Source of the DNA: an uncultured Flavobacteriaceae bacterium
Lineage (GTDB): Bacteria; Bacteroidota; Bacteroidia; Flavobacteriales; Flavobacteriaceae
Direction of reading: 5' to 3'
NCBI GenBank assembly: GCA_947494825.1
Contig: CANLWN010000005.1
Span: 186,001-250,000 of the forward strand
DNA length: 64,000 bases
Below, in pieces: positions 7,180-15,493 of the stretch; position 1 is the stretch's first letter, and the number at the start of each line of letters is the position of its first letter. The notes below the pieces were generated by a model. That model was not told the origin of the DNA and did not search any database. It saw only the letters and a program-made list of their open reading frames with translations. Made by a program: the position numbers and the translations under genes.

Positions 7180-9147
7180 CTATTGCGCATTTATAGAGTC
7201 TCTAAAAAACTCATAAAGCATTACCATAGCCAATGTATCTAATTCACAATACATTAATAAAGCTTTTTTGATTTCTAGCCTTTCCGCATCGTTCATTTCC
7301 TGAAACTGTAACCTAGAATATGCAATTAATGCAGCCCCACCATTATCAATACCTTCTATATCTGATATTAAATTATCTAATTCATCTTCGCTCCAATCTT
7401 CAAACAATTGTGGTAAACTCTTATATGGGCTAATGACTTCTCCGTTTTCTTCAAGTTCTATAAATACTGTATCATCACTAAAATTTTTACTTGATAATGA
7501 AATCTCTTTTATAGATTTAGAATATTTATTTTTTAAATATTCACTATTATTTAGAATTGCTGGCAAGACTGCTTTTATAGAATTTGAACCTTTAGTTTGT
7601 GGGTCATAATAATACAATTTAACCATTTCACATAAGTCTATCATATCCCTTTTTCCTACCCAAGAAAAATTACTTTCCTTTTTTGAATGACTAATAGATT
7701 GAATGAAATCAATTAGCTCCTCTTTATCTTTTTCATTTGAAGATATTAATTGCTCATAGATTGCATTAAGTATAGTGTTTTCATGATATGAATATTTAAA
7801 TATACTTCCTTCATCAAAAGATAAAGCTTTTTTTAAAGCTCTTAAAAAGTCAAAATTTGGGAAATTGCCAGCCTCTGAACTTATATATTCGGTTTCATGG
7901 AAAATAGAACCTTCCCTTGAAATTTTATGATGTGAAAACTGAAAGGCAATTTGTTCATAAGGTTTTCTTCCTTTATTAAATGGTATTGCCACTGTTGATG
8001 TTTCAAAATCGATGAAGTGCAATGGAAATTTCCAACTACTCATTTCTAATTTCAATCCATCTATATCAATATAAGGCGAGTTATCTTTTTCTTTAATTTT
8101 ACTTATTTGCAACCACTGTCTTTCTGATAGTGACATTCCATAGGATTTTGATAAAACCCGTACATCATCTTCCATAATATCTTTTATTAAAAATGTTCCA
8201 TTTTCAATCAATTTGGATGCAGATTTAAAATTACCTACTTCATAGACTTTTGGTTCATCCTTAATTGTTTTTTTAGAAACATTTAATTGTGCTGTCCAAC
8301 ATTCTAAATACCCGCTTTTTAAGTCATTATCATCAATTGTATAGAATTCACATTTTTTACATTTTACATTTACAGGAGAGTTTATTTTAATATCCTTTGA
8401 ATAATGTTCAGTAAATAGAGAAATAGCTTCATTAAAAGAGTATGAGTCATCATATTTAAAAACACCAGATTTAATATTAGAAATAATAGAATCAACCGCT
8501 ATTTTAGTTAAAATAGATTCTCCAATATCATATTTCGTTATCCCTTTTTCTACAATTATTCCAGTCCGTTTATTAGAAGTTGATGTTATCTTAAATTTTT
8601 GATTCAAACCATCAACTGTTGCTGTTTTGTTTTTATCAATTAGCAATAAATAAGGATTAATATGCCAATTTGGAAATGCATTCTGCATTACATATTCTTG
8701 AAAAGCAATATCAAATAAATATGCTTTCCATTCACTACGAAGTCCCCCTCTTTTTCCTAAAATGGCAAATTTGTCATTTGAATTTATGGATTTAGCCTTT
8801 ACTTCGATTAACTCCACTTTGTTGCCTTGTTTAACTAAAATATCAACACGAATAAAACAATTATTAAACAAAAAGGCTGGCTCATAAATAATAACGTTTT
8901 CTTGCTTCAATAATTCCTTGGTTTGTGCTACCAATAAACTGTAATCCCAATCGTTTCCTTCAAGAAGTATTCCTCCATCGTATTCTAACCTTGCTAATTC
9001 CTCAACCTGAAAACCACCTTGTGCTAATGCTTCTAGGAAATCATCTCCTTTTTTTTGATTAGCGTATTCCTTTTTATTTGTATAGTATAGCTTGGTTGGA
9101 CATTCCAACCCTAATTTAAACCTTGACTTTGATAAATACCTTTTCAT
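7180..9147 (-). CDS. DUF2779 protein: Cas4/RecB-like nuclease fused to a DnaQ-like exonuclease domain
   Basis: A 655-residue protein. The N-terminal half has a PD-(D/E)XK nuclease core: Asp102 in FIRVDIL, then Glu115 and Lys117 in LIEVKAK. Four Cys (16, 263, 266, 283) are arranged like the Fe-S cluster of Cas4/AddB nucleases. The C-terminal half matches DUF2779, an RNase H-like fold: HFIDFET (Asp380, Glu382), DMIDL (Asp504) and YCELDTL (Asp637) could form a DEDD exonuclease site. It starts 10 bp after the ncRNA terminator, downstream of drt3b on the same strand, so it may be an accessory of the reverse-transcriptase module. That link is inferred from position only. Confidence 0.75.
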   Translation of the reverse strand: MKRYLSKSRFKLGLECPTKLYYTNKKEYANQKKGDDFLEALAQGGFQVEELARLEYDGGILLEGNDWDYSLLVAQTKELLKQENVIIYEPAFLFNNCFIRVDILVKQGNKVELIEVKAKSINSNDKFAILGKRGGLRSEWKAYLFDIAFQEYVMQNAFPNWHINPYLLLIDKNKTATVDGLNQKFKITSTSNKRTGIIVEKGITKYDIGESILTKIAVDSIISNIKSGVFKYDDSYSFNEAISLFTEHYSKDIKINSPVNVKCKKCEFYTIDDNDLKSGYLECWTAQLNVSKKTIKDEPKVYEVGNFKSASKLIENGTFLIKDIMEDDVRVLSKSYGMSLSERQWLQISKIKEKDNSPYIDIDGLKLEMSSWKFPLHFIDFETSTVAIPFNKGRKPYEQIAFQFSHHKISREGSIFHETEYISSEAGNFPNFDFLRALKKALSFDEGSIFKYSYHENTILNAIYEQLISSNEKDKEELIDFIQSISHSKKESNFSWVGKRDMIDLCEMVKLYYYDPQTKGSNSIKAVLPAILNNSEYLKNKYSKSIKEISLSSKNFSDDTVFIELEENGEVISPYKSLPQLFEDWSEDELDNLISDIEGIDNGGAALIAYSRLQFQEMNDAERLEIKKALLMYCELDTLAMVMLYEFFRDSINAQ

Positions 9148-9157
9148 TAATATGAAT

Positions 9158-9190
9158 AAAAAAAAGCTAGCCCCAGAAAAAGCTAGCTTT
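9158..9190 (-). terminator. Intrinsic terminator of the ncRNA
   Basis: AAAGCTAGC (minus strand, 9190-9182) pairs with GCTAGCTTT (9171-9163) around a 10-base loop, followed by eight T. It separates the ncRNA from the DUF2779 gene, which starts only 10 bp later. Confidence 0.85.
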
Positions 9191-9274
9191 GTGACTGTCT
9201 TTTTACAGACATACTAGGATGCTTGTGTGTGGCAATATAAAATTGCAAAAATTATCTGGTGCATCCTTTTATTA
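9158..9274 (-). ncRNA. Candidate DRT3 template ncRNA with ACACACA tract
   Basis: Read on the minus strand, the gap after drt3b folds into a compact RNA. AGGATGC (9267-9261) pairs perfectly with GCATCCT (9222-9216). Inside is hairpin GCAAT (9246-9242) with ATTGC (9236-9232), and between that hairpin and the closing stem the bases CACACACAA (9231-9223) stay unpaired. A small hairpin (9196-9211, TGTCT/AGACA) and an intrinsic terminator follow. To my knowledge DRT3 systems use an ncRNA with an ACACAC stretch to template alternating GT DNA; the tract and its exposed position fit that role. The 5' end is unknown and may lie inside drt3b. Confidence 0.72.
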
Positions 9275-11533
9275 TTACGAATATGGTTCTAACGAACTCT
9301 TAGAATTTAATTCTTCAACCAAATTAAAATCATTCCATTTGGTAAACCAATATTTCTGTTTTTCAACAAAATCAATAAAACCATCTTTTTCGCTACTTGG
9401 CACACCATAAAGGGTTAGCAGCTCTTTTTTAAATTTATTTTCATCTTCTTTAAGATATGGACAAGATAGTAAATCAAAAAACAATAAAACCAATTCAGAA
9501 TGCTTTGCTCTTTTCGATTTTTCAATCTTTTTAATCTTTATTCTGATTGCATTTTTAACCATTACTTTAAATCCTCGATATCCAATAATATCTTTGAAAT
9601 AAAATAATAGAACTGTAATCACAAAATAATTAATATCATTTTTAAATTCATATCGCTTTGGGTTAAAACTAGAACTTTTAGTTTTCATAATTTCATTCAA
9701 ATTCAAGTATTTAACTAACTGTTCATTAGTCAATCTATAGTCTTTCCCAAGCTCTTTGAGTACTATCAATAAGTAAAGAGTTTCAATTTGTAAATGCTCA
9801 TTTAGTTTACTTTTATTAAGTACTAATATTATTTCATCTAATATTTTTTTAAATATTTTTTCTTGATTTATTTTATCAAGTTGATTTATCAATTTATATT
9901 TTTTTACACCTGTCGGCTCTTCATAATTAAATTTATATTTCTTCTTAAATGTTTTTATCACTATGGATAAAATACTAACTAATTTTATTGTAGAATTTAC
10001 TTTTGGAGAAACGCCGTAAAGAAAAAATACAAAATCAAGAATTTCTTCAATATATTTAGTAAAGTTTGCCTCTTGTTTGATTAACTTTTTTTCTTCTTTT
10101 TTAGAAAGTAAACCTTTAAATTTTCGTTTTTCTAAGGTTCTTTTATGTTCTTCATACTTCTTGATATTTCTCATTAAGCTACTTTTATAAATAGCAAGAG
10201 TATAATTCATTACATCTTTATACAAAACACCAGACGCAACAACAATTGTTTTATATTCAGTAATTAATTTATTTGAACTACATCTAATATTTACATCACT
10301 GACTTTTATCTTTTTGCCTGGAACGAAGTCTGGAATATCTTTCTTATCGTCTGGAATTTTTTTATCTTCTTTATCTTTATCCTTTTTGATTTTAAACTTA
10401 ATTTTATCTTTTAAGAGATTTACAATTTTATTCTTAGCAATTGTTATCTCAGTAATAAGAGGCTTTTCGTACAATTTTGTTTTAGAATCATTTAAAGACA
10501 TTTTATACTCCTTTAGACAAATTTTATAATTATCTAAAATTTCGTCTTTCGTTTTGTCATCATTATAAAACACAAAAAAATCATCTACATATCTATAAAT
10601 TTCATAATCCACTTTATGTATAAGACCTTTTTTTTCAGGAACTTGTTTTTTCCATAAGATTTGTTCAACTGTCTTATCTATTTGTTGCAAAATCAGTTCA
10701 GCAAAAATTCTAGAAAATTCTGGCCCAATGATTATTCCATTTGTTTCTCCATAATTTGTATTCTGCATGAACTTATCAAACTTTCCTGCAAAAGTATTTG
10801 AATCTCTATTCAAATTATTTTTCACAAACTCTTTGCCTATTAAAGCCCAAGAAAGTGAGTGGGTATATACACTATCAAAACATTTTGCAATGTCAAATTT
10901 GAACATTTTATTATACTTTTTTTCTGCTCTATGATAAATATAGTCTTCATAAAATTTATATATATTAGAGTATAATTCATATGTAAAAAAAGTTTTTAAG
11001 TTTTTATATTCTTTCCCACTTTCTTCAATAAAGTCATCTTCATTTCCTTTTTTAGTAGCTCCATCGCTTAAATAAACAAACTTGGCTATACTATTAGGTT
11101 TCCTTATTGAAAAAGGACTTTGTTTAGAATTATAAACAATCAACTCTTTAAATTCTTCATAAAAAGCTACTAACTCAATTTGGCTTTTTGGATGTGGTAT
11201 AGCTAAATCACGAAAATCTTTTTCTTTGTGCGTGATTTTATAATGAAAAGCTATTTTTCGCAACTCCCTATCATTAAGACTAATAGAGTTGTCTGTTGAA
11301 GTTTTAATGTTTTCTATATCGAATAAAATAGAGAGTACCCTTTTTATAATCTCATCATCTTTACATTTTATCCAACTTATAGAATCCTCTTTAAATTTAA
11401 TTTTATGGTTAACCAAAAATTGATAAAAATGGCGATTTGAAAAAATAATAGGAGTCTCATAAGGCAGAACGTCACTTAATACAGCTCTTTCTACTGCATA
11501 ACTAATTGGCTTTTTTGCTTTATTTTTTATCAT
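9275..11533 (-). CDS. drt3b: Reverse transcriptase Drt3b-like (UG8-type)
   Basis: Second of two adjacent reverse transcriptases, 752 residues. Palm motifs: motif A FKFDIAKCFD (Asp214), motif B GIIIGPEFSR (266-275), and motif C YRYVDD (YVDD 315-318). A Lys/Asp-rich segment (about 380-430) leads to a long helical C-terminal region without recognisable domains. It lacks maturase or endonuclease parts, so it is not a group II intron protein. Its ATG directly follows the TAA of drt3a, so the pair is translationally coupled. A tandem pair of this kind matches DRT type 3 (UG3 plus UG8), an anti-phage system. The assignment to UG8 is by size, order and partner, not by alignment. Confidence 0.8.
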   Translation of the reverse strand: MIKNKAKKPISYAVERAVLSDVLPYETPIIFSNRHFYQFLVNHKIKFKEDSISWIKCKDDEIIKRVLSILFDIENIKTSTDNSISLNDRELRKIAFHYKITHKEKDFRDLAIPHPKSQIELVAFYEEFKELIVYNSKQSPFSIRKPNSIAKFVYLSDGATKKGNEDDFIEESGKEYKNLKTFFTYELYSNIYKFYEDYIYHRAEKKYNKMFKFDIAKCFDSVYTHSLSWALIGKEFVKNNLNRDSNTFAGKFDKFMQNTNYGETNGIIIGPEFSRIFAELILQQIDKTVEQILWKKQVPEKKGLIHKVDYEIYRYVDDFFVFYNDDKTKDEILDNYKICLKEYKMSLNDSKTKLYEKPLITEITIAKNKIVNLLKDKIKFKIKKDKDKEDKKIPDDKKDIPDFVPGKKIKVSDVNIRCSSNKLITEYKTIVVASGVLYKDVMNYTLAIYKSSLMRNIKKYEEHKRTLEKRKFKGLLSKKEEKKLIKQEANFTKYIEEILDFVFFLYGVSPKVNSTIKLVSILSIVIKTFKKKYKFNYEEPTGVKKYKLINQLDKINQEKIFKKILDEIILVLNKSKLNEHLQIETLYLLIVLKELGKDYRLTNEQLVKYLNLNEIMKTKSSSFNPKRYEFKNDINYFVITVLLFYFKDIIGYRGFKVMVKNAIRIKIKKIEKSKRAKHSELVLLFFDLLSCPYLKEDENKFKKELLTLYGVPSSEKDGFIDFVEKQKYWFTKWNDFNLVEELNSKSSLEPYS

Positions 11534-12964
11534 TTATTTCCAAATTGATATTATTCTTTCAAAATTATTATCTAGCTTTTTAATTTCTTTCAATTTGTCT
11601 GGTCTTAAATCAGGTATATTTTTCTTTTTAGAATTTATATTGAAAAATCTCTTATTCGTAAACCCATCTGAGAAGCTATATTCTTTTAGTTTTTTGTTTA
11701 AATTTCTGAAAGCTCCACTAGGTAATTTTTCATCAACTATTCTGTATAATTCCTTATCTAAAAAATCTAAATCACTGCAACTATTTTCTATTAGACTATT
11801 AGAAAAATATATTCCAACTAAACCTTTTTTAGGTTTATGTAATCTTGTGTTTTTTGTTAAATAGTTAAATCTATGTATTAACAACTTGGAAGCCTCAGAA
11901 GGTGCAAATTTCTTTTGTTCAATAAAGGTGTCTATAGTTTTTTCTATCCTTTTTAGATATCTATCCTTTTTATTTATAGATATCGATGTTCCTACATATT
12001 CTGAGTTTTCTATACTAAAAACATAACCCAAAAATTCTATTTTCATTAAGCTTTTGTCTCTTTCCAAATCGTAAGGAAATGTTTTTAAAGGGTTCATTAA
12101 TAAATCGCTATTATTAATAATTTCTGTCACCTTTATTTTGTAATCATCTAGACACATTTTCCAACTTGGAGTAAAAAGAATTATTATGTCGTCAACATAT
12201 CGTCCATAATAAGTAATATTGCTCAGTCTTTTTATATTGTTATCTACTTCACGCATATAAAGCTCAGCTAAATATGCACTTATCCCCGCCCCCCTAGGGA
12301 TACCTTTTCTTTCCTCAATAGGAAGATTTATTTGGTCTGTTAATTCATTGTAACTGTAAAATAAGCTTTTAATTAAAGTCTTTGATTTTGGACTTAACAA
12401 TTGATTATCGTTAATCATATTCAATAACCTTTGTTGAGGAACATTCTCATAAAAACCTTTAATATCTGTTCTTAAAACTATTTTTGGGAAGTTATCTTTA
12501 AGCAAAGATTGAACTTGCTTAGAAATCAAATATCTATTACTTTGTTTTACCTTAAAAGCTCTATGGATATTATATTGTAGTTGTTTCATAGCAAAGAAAG
12601 AAGGTGCATCTTTCTTGACTGGATAAACATTTTTATCACTATCCTTGTGTAAAAATTTTGTGAATTTGAACTTGAAGTTTTTATTGTTTACTGTTTCACT
12701 ATATTCTTGTAAAGTTATTTCTAATTCATTTTTTTTCTTTTCCTCAATTGTTTTCTTTTCTTCATTAAGTTTTATGAGACGTTCATCATCTTTCGATATA
12801 TCTCCTTTACTTTTGTATTCTTTTATAATTTTTCTCTGCTTCTTTAACTCGTTAGAAAGAGTATGGAATTTCTCAGAATAATATTTTTTCTCAAAATTTC
12901 CTTTACGGTTTTCAATTTCAAATATTTTATTGAAGTTTTCTAATGAAAATGATTGGTCTAGCAT
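11534..12964 (-). CDS. drt3a: Reverse transcriptase Drt3a-like (UG3-type)
   Basis: First of the reverse-transcriptase pair, 476 residues. A Lys/Glu-rich helical region (about 35-90) precedes the catalytic palm: motif A RTDIKGFYENV (Asp167), motif B GIPRGAGIS (221-229), motif C YGRYVDD (YVDD 256-259). The compact size and absence of other domains fit the UG3 member of DRT type 3. Established for DRT3: both enzymes are required for phage defence. The sequence here is strongly AT-rich compared with the host genes. The start at 12964 is the first ATG of the frame. Confidence 0.8.
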   Translation of the reverse strand: MLDQSFSLENFNKIFEIENRKGNFEKKYYSEKFHTLSNELKKQRKIIKEYKSKGDISKDDERLIKLNEEKKTIEEKKKNELEITLQEYSETVNNKNFKFKFTKFLHKDSDKNVYPVKKDAPSFFAMKQLQYNIHRAFKVKQSNRYLISKQVQSLLKDNFPKIVLRTDIKGFYENVPQQRLLNMINDNQLLSPKSKTLIKSLFYSYNELTDQINLPIEERKGIPRGAGISAYLAELYMREVDNNIKRLSNITYYGRYVDDIIILFTPSWKMCLDDYKIKVTEIINNSDLLMNPLKTFPYDLERDKSLMKIEFLGYVFSIENSEYVGTSISINKKDRYLKRIEKTIDTFIEQKKFAPSEASKLLIHRFNYLTKNTRLHKPKKGLVGIYFSNSLIENSCSDLDFLDKELYRIVDEKLPSGAFRNLNKKLKEYSFSDGFTNKRFFNINSKKKNIPDLRPDKLKEIKKLDNNFERIISIWK

Positions 12965-13285
12965 ATAAGTTTCAAATGTCCATTAATTTATATAAATAGA
13001 ATTCAGTTCTAAATAGAAAATTCCAGATAGAAATTGGCTTATTAATCTTACATGGGGAGAGCCTAAATATAGTAAATTTTAACAAGTATATGATTACGGA
13101 TTTTCATAATTTTCAACAAGTTATGTACAATTCCATTTCACATACATTCCCATGCTCTCCTACTTGCCGCTTGGTTAGATAAAAACAATTTAAATTGGCA
13201 TATTTGCCAATTTTAAACTTCTTTCTTATCTTGCCTCAAATTAATTTTAAAGTGGCGGCAACACTATAAATACGGCAACATTATT
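12965..13285. other. Divergent control region between drt3a and the XRE gene
   Basis: A 321-bp gap. It holds the inverted repeat GGAGAGC (13056-13062) with GCTCTCC (13154-13160), which would lie in the 5' leader of drt3a mRNA. It also holds the palindrome AAATTGGCA (13192-13200)/TGCCAATTT (13205-13213), and a direct repeat CGGCAACA (13256-13263 and 13273-13280) just before the XRE start. The last two are likely regulator sites. Confidence 0.5.
13192..13213. promoter_or_regulatory. Palindromic operator candidate before the XRE gene
   Basis: Perfect 9-bp arms AAATTGGCA and TGCCAATTT around 4 bases, 72 bp upstream of the XRE start. It probably binds the XRE protein and may govern the divergent reverse-transcriptase operon. 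Confidence 0.45.
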
Positions 13286-13723
13286 ATGACAAAAGTTATT
13301 TTCACAGACAGTACCACTATCAATGCAATTGCTCTTGATGGTGAAACATTTACTCTTAAGACATATCTACCTGTCCAAAAAGATGAGCAACAAAGAATAG
13401 CCAAATTTTTATCCCAATACTTTAATGAATGCTTTGAGGATGATAAGACGAGTATGATTTATTGGGTGTTAATGAAGATGATGGCAAATGTTGAATTTTC
13501 ATTCTATTATGAAGGTAGTGACCGCAGCGAAGAGCGAAAGCGTATTGGCGCAAGAATCAAAGAAATACGGAAGCAAAAAGGTATTGAAGCAAAACAACTT
13601 GCTACATTAACGAATATTGATGCTGCTAATCTGAGTAGAATTGAGCAAGGTAAATATTCTGTTGGTCTTGATATACTAACAAGAATTTCTCATGGTCTCG
13701 GTGTAAAAGTTGATTTAGTTTGA
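13286..13723 (+). CDS. XRE-family helix-turn-helix regulator
   Basis: A 145-residue DNA-binding protein. The C-terminal third is a Cro/C1-type HTH (about 86-145; IGARIKEIRKQKG, then AANLSRIEQGKYS as the recognition region). The N-terminal 80 residues resemble a domain often joined to such HTHs in Bacteroidota, with no known ligand. It is divergent from drt3a and preceded by palindromic and direct repeats, so it may control its own expression and that of the defence module. Confidence 0.85.
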   Translation: MTKVIFTDSTTINAIALDGETFTLKTYLPVQKDEQQRIAKFLSQYFNECFEDDKTSMIYWVLMKMMANVEFSFYYEGSDRSEERKRIGARIKEIRKQKGIEAKQLATLTNIDAANLSRIEQGKYSVGLDILTRISHGLGVKVDLV

Positions 13724-14040
13724 CAATTTAGTATATACTTTACCATTCCACTATTTTGAATAATTATTCACGCTTTTGCTGCAAAAAAATGCCAGTTTAT
13801 TGGTGGTTCAAGCCCATTTGCTGCAAATCCTCTTTTTTAGCCGTTTTGATTGTTTTTATAAACCACCAGTATTTACAGGGCTTTGCGAAGCAAATGAAAA
13901 ACAAAGCACCGCTTTAGCGTGCTTCCCTCTTGCTTCTCCAATTTTGTCCCTTAGGGGACAAAACTTCCGAACAACCTGACTTAAAAAAGCCAGTTGCTTA
14001 TTTACGGAATTCATATTCCATTTTGTTTGATATTTTGTAG
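13724..14040. other. Non-coding island backbone segment
   Basis: A 317-bp gap between the XRE gene and radC. The open frame here (13776-13979) has no protein-like composition. The GCAAAT/TTTGC-rich sequence and the phrase TTTTGTCCCTTAGGGGACAAAA (13945-13966) recall spacer DNA of Bacteroidota integrative elements. The latter is a strong palindrome that could be a terminator or protein site. I see no gene. Confidence 0.4.
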
Positions 14041-14616
14041 TTATAATAATCCATCATCCGAAAAACTAAAGTAATCTCCATTTGGTGCGATAATTAAATG
14101 GTCTAAAACTTTTACATCAAACATTTTAGCTGCCTTCTTGATTTTATTGGTGATGTATTTGTCCTGTATGCTAGGCTTTAGATTTCCCGATGGATGGTTA
14201 TGACAAAGAATGATTGCTACCGATAATGTCTTTAACACTACAGCAAATAGTAATCTCAAATCGATAAGTGTTTCTGTTATACCTCCTTGGGAGAGCTCGT
14301 ATATTCCTTTTACTTTGTTGCTATTATTCAATAGCATCACTTTAAAGGCTTCATGTACTTCTATAGTGTCTTTGTTCCAATCTTCATACAATAATCTTCC
14401 AGCATCTTGTGAAGAACCTACTTTTTGCCAATGAATTGCTTTTATATACTCTTTGTAACTAATCTTTATTTCATTGATTTTGTTCTTCTTTGTTTTTTTC
14501 TTTTTTGATTTACTTATTATATCCTGAGTGTTTTCCTTTTTTGATATCGTAACTCTGCTTTCTCTTTGGATATCTTGAGGTGATTTCATTTTTCGATATT
14601 TTGAGTTACTTCCCAT
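14041..14616 (-). CDS. RadC-like JAB/MPN domain protein
   Basis: A 191-residue protein. A Lys/Ser-rich N-terminus (about 1-55) precedes a RadC-type JAMM domain (about 70-191). The metal-site motif is ILCHNHPSGN followed 8 residues later by Asp (SIQDKYI), and the family's closing DHLIIAPNGDYFSF is present. RadC homologues are frequent on integrative elements of Bacteroidota; their role is unsettled despite the old DNA-repair name. It belongs to the island. Confidence 0.88.
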   Translation of the reverse strand: MGSNSKYRKMKSPQDIQRESRVTISKKENTQDIISKSKKKKTKKNKINEIKISYKEYIKAIHWQKVGSSQDAGRLLYEDWNKDTIEVHEAFKVMLLNNSNKVKGIYELSQGGITETLIDLRLLFAVVLKTLSVAIILCHNHPSGNLKPSIQDKYITNKIKKAAKMFDVKVLDHLIIAPNGDYFSFSDDGLL

Positions 14617-14952
14617 AGTGCCTTCGTTGTTACCTTTTTTTGATGCCCTGTGTTATTCAATATTCAGATTTGATAAGACGTATAAAAAAGAGCGAGGCAC
14701 GAGCCTGATTTATGCCGTCGTTCAAAACTGAATATTGTTTTTTTGCTGCCAAAAAAAGGTAATGGTGAAGTGTGCTACTGTGAATCAAAACCTTATCATA
14801 TAAGAATCCTGATTCTACGGAACAACACAAAGTATATATAGAGGAAAAATGACGAAACTATTAAATGAGACTATGCATGATTCGCCACGACAAACACTAT
14901 GTAAACTTGTTATAAATGATTCCTCAAAAAACCATTACTTTTTACTATCCAA

Positions 14953-14983
14953 TTTGAATATTCAAAAATAAATTATATATTTG
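14953..14983 (+). promoter_or_regulatory. Bacteroidota-type promoter of marR
   Basis: TTTG at 14953-14956, a 19-base spacer, and TATATTTG (TAnnTTTG) at 14976-14983: an exact consensus. The operator overlapping the predicted transcript start lies immediately downstream. Confidence 0.75.
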
Positions 14984-14984
14984 C

Positions 14985-15003
14985 ATAGGAAAATATTTCC
15001 TAT
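14985..15003. promoter_or_regulatory. Probable MarR autoregulatory operator
   Basis: ATAGGAAAATATTTCCTAT is a near-perfect palindrome between the -7 box and the marR start codon, so binding would block transcription. CCTATACAA at its right half recurs twice before the isochorismatase gene. Confidence 0.65.
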
Positions 15004-15006
15004 ACA

Positions 15007-15432
15007 ATGAAAAATAGAAGAGATTTATATCAAAATGTTGCTGTAGAGTTATTGACAACTCATAGTTGGTACATGCATCAGTTAAAAGCAGTTTTGAAAC
15101 CTTATGATATTTCTCCAGCGCAATACAATATTTTAAGGATTTTAAAAGGTGCAAAAAACAGGCCTGTTTCGGCTTCATATCTTAAAGAACAAGTTATAGA
15201 TAAGGGTAGCAACATCACACGATTAATTGACAAGATGGAAATTAAGAAATGGGTGACACGCTCCCTGTGTGAAACTAATAGAAGGCAGATGGATATAGAT
15301 ATTACAGAAGAAGGCATAAGCGTATTATTTGAGGTGACTAAAGAAATCAACGAGCTTATTAAAGTCCTTTACTCTATTACTGAAGATGAAGCAGAAATGG
15401 TATCAAAAATTTTAATCAAAATTAGGGGGTAA
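15007..15432 (+). CDS. MarR-family transcriptional regulator
   Basis: A 141-residue winged-helix regulator. The recognition region is within VIDKGSNITRLIDKMEIKKWV (about 61-81), and the wing contains CETNRRQMDIDIT (about 88-100). There is one Cys at the wing base, possibly redox- or electrophile-sensitive, but this is a guess. It heads the operon with isochorismatase, pirin and a small membrane protein, and overlaps its own operator. Confidence 0.9.
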   Translation: MKNRRDLYQNVAVELLTTHSWYMHQLKAVLKPYDISPAQYNILRILKGAKNRPVSASYLKEQVIDKGSNITRLIDKMEIKKWVTRSLCETNRRQMDIDITEEGISVLFEVTKEINELIKVLYSITEDEAEMVSKILIKIRG

Positions 15433-15449
15433 AAAAATTTACTTAAATA

Positions 15450-15479
15450 TTCTCCTATACAAATATTACCTATACAATT
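15450..15479. promoter_or_regulatory. Repeated CCTATACAA motif before the isochorismatase gene
   Basis: CCTATACAA occurs twice in the 61-bp gap between marR and the isochorismatase gene, matching the half-site of the marR operator. This suggests a second MarR-controlled site inside the operon. Confidence 0.4.
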
Positions 15480-15493
15480 ATAAAATTAATATT

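Larger units (their letters stand above)
14617..15006. other. Gap with nested inverted repeats and the marR promoter
   Basis: A 390-bp gap. TTACCTTTTTTTG (14630-14642) pairs perfectly with CAAAAAAAGGTAA (14750-14762), and inside it CAATATTCAG (14658-14667) pairs with CTGAATATTG (14728-14737). This could extrude as a cruciform and may be a transfer-origin, replication or structural site of the island. The right end carries the marR promoter and operator. Confidence 0.5.

Noticed and set aside
9275-12964. Group II intron or retron as the origin of the reverse transcriptases
   Set aside because: No maturase or HNH domain, no intron RNA domains V/VI, no msr/msd pair; two adjacent full-length enzymes fit DRT3 better.
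13776-13979. 67-residue open frame after the XRE gene
   Set aside because: No start context, unusual composition, and it spans a palindrome; likely spacer DNA.
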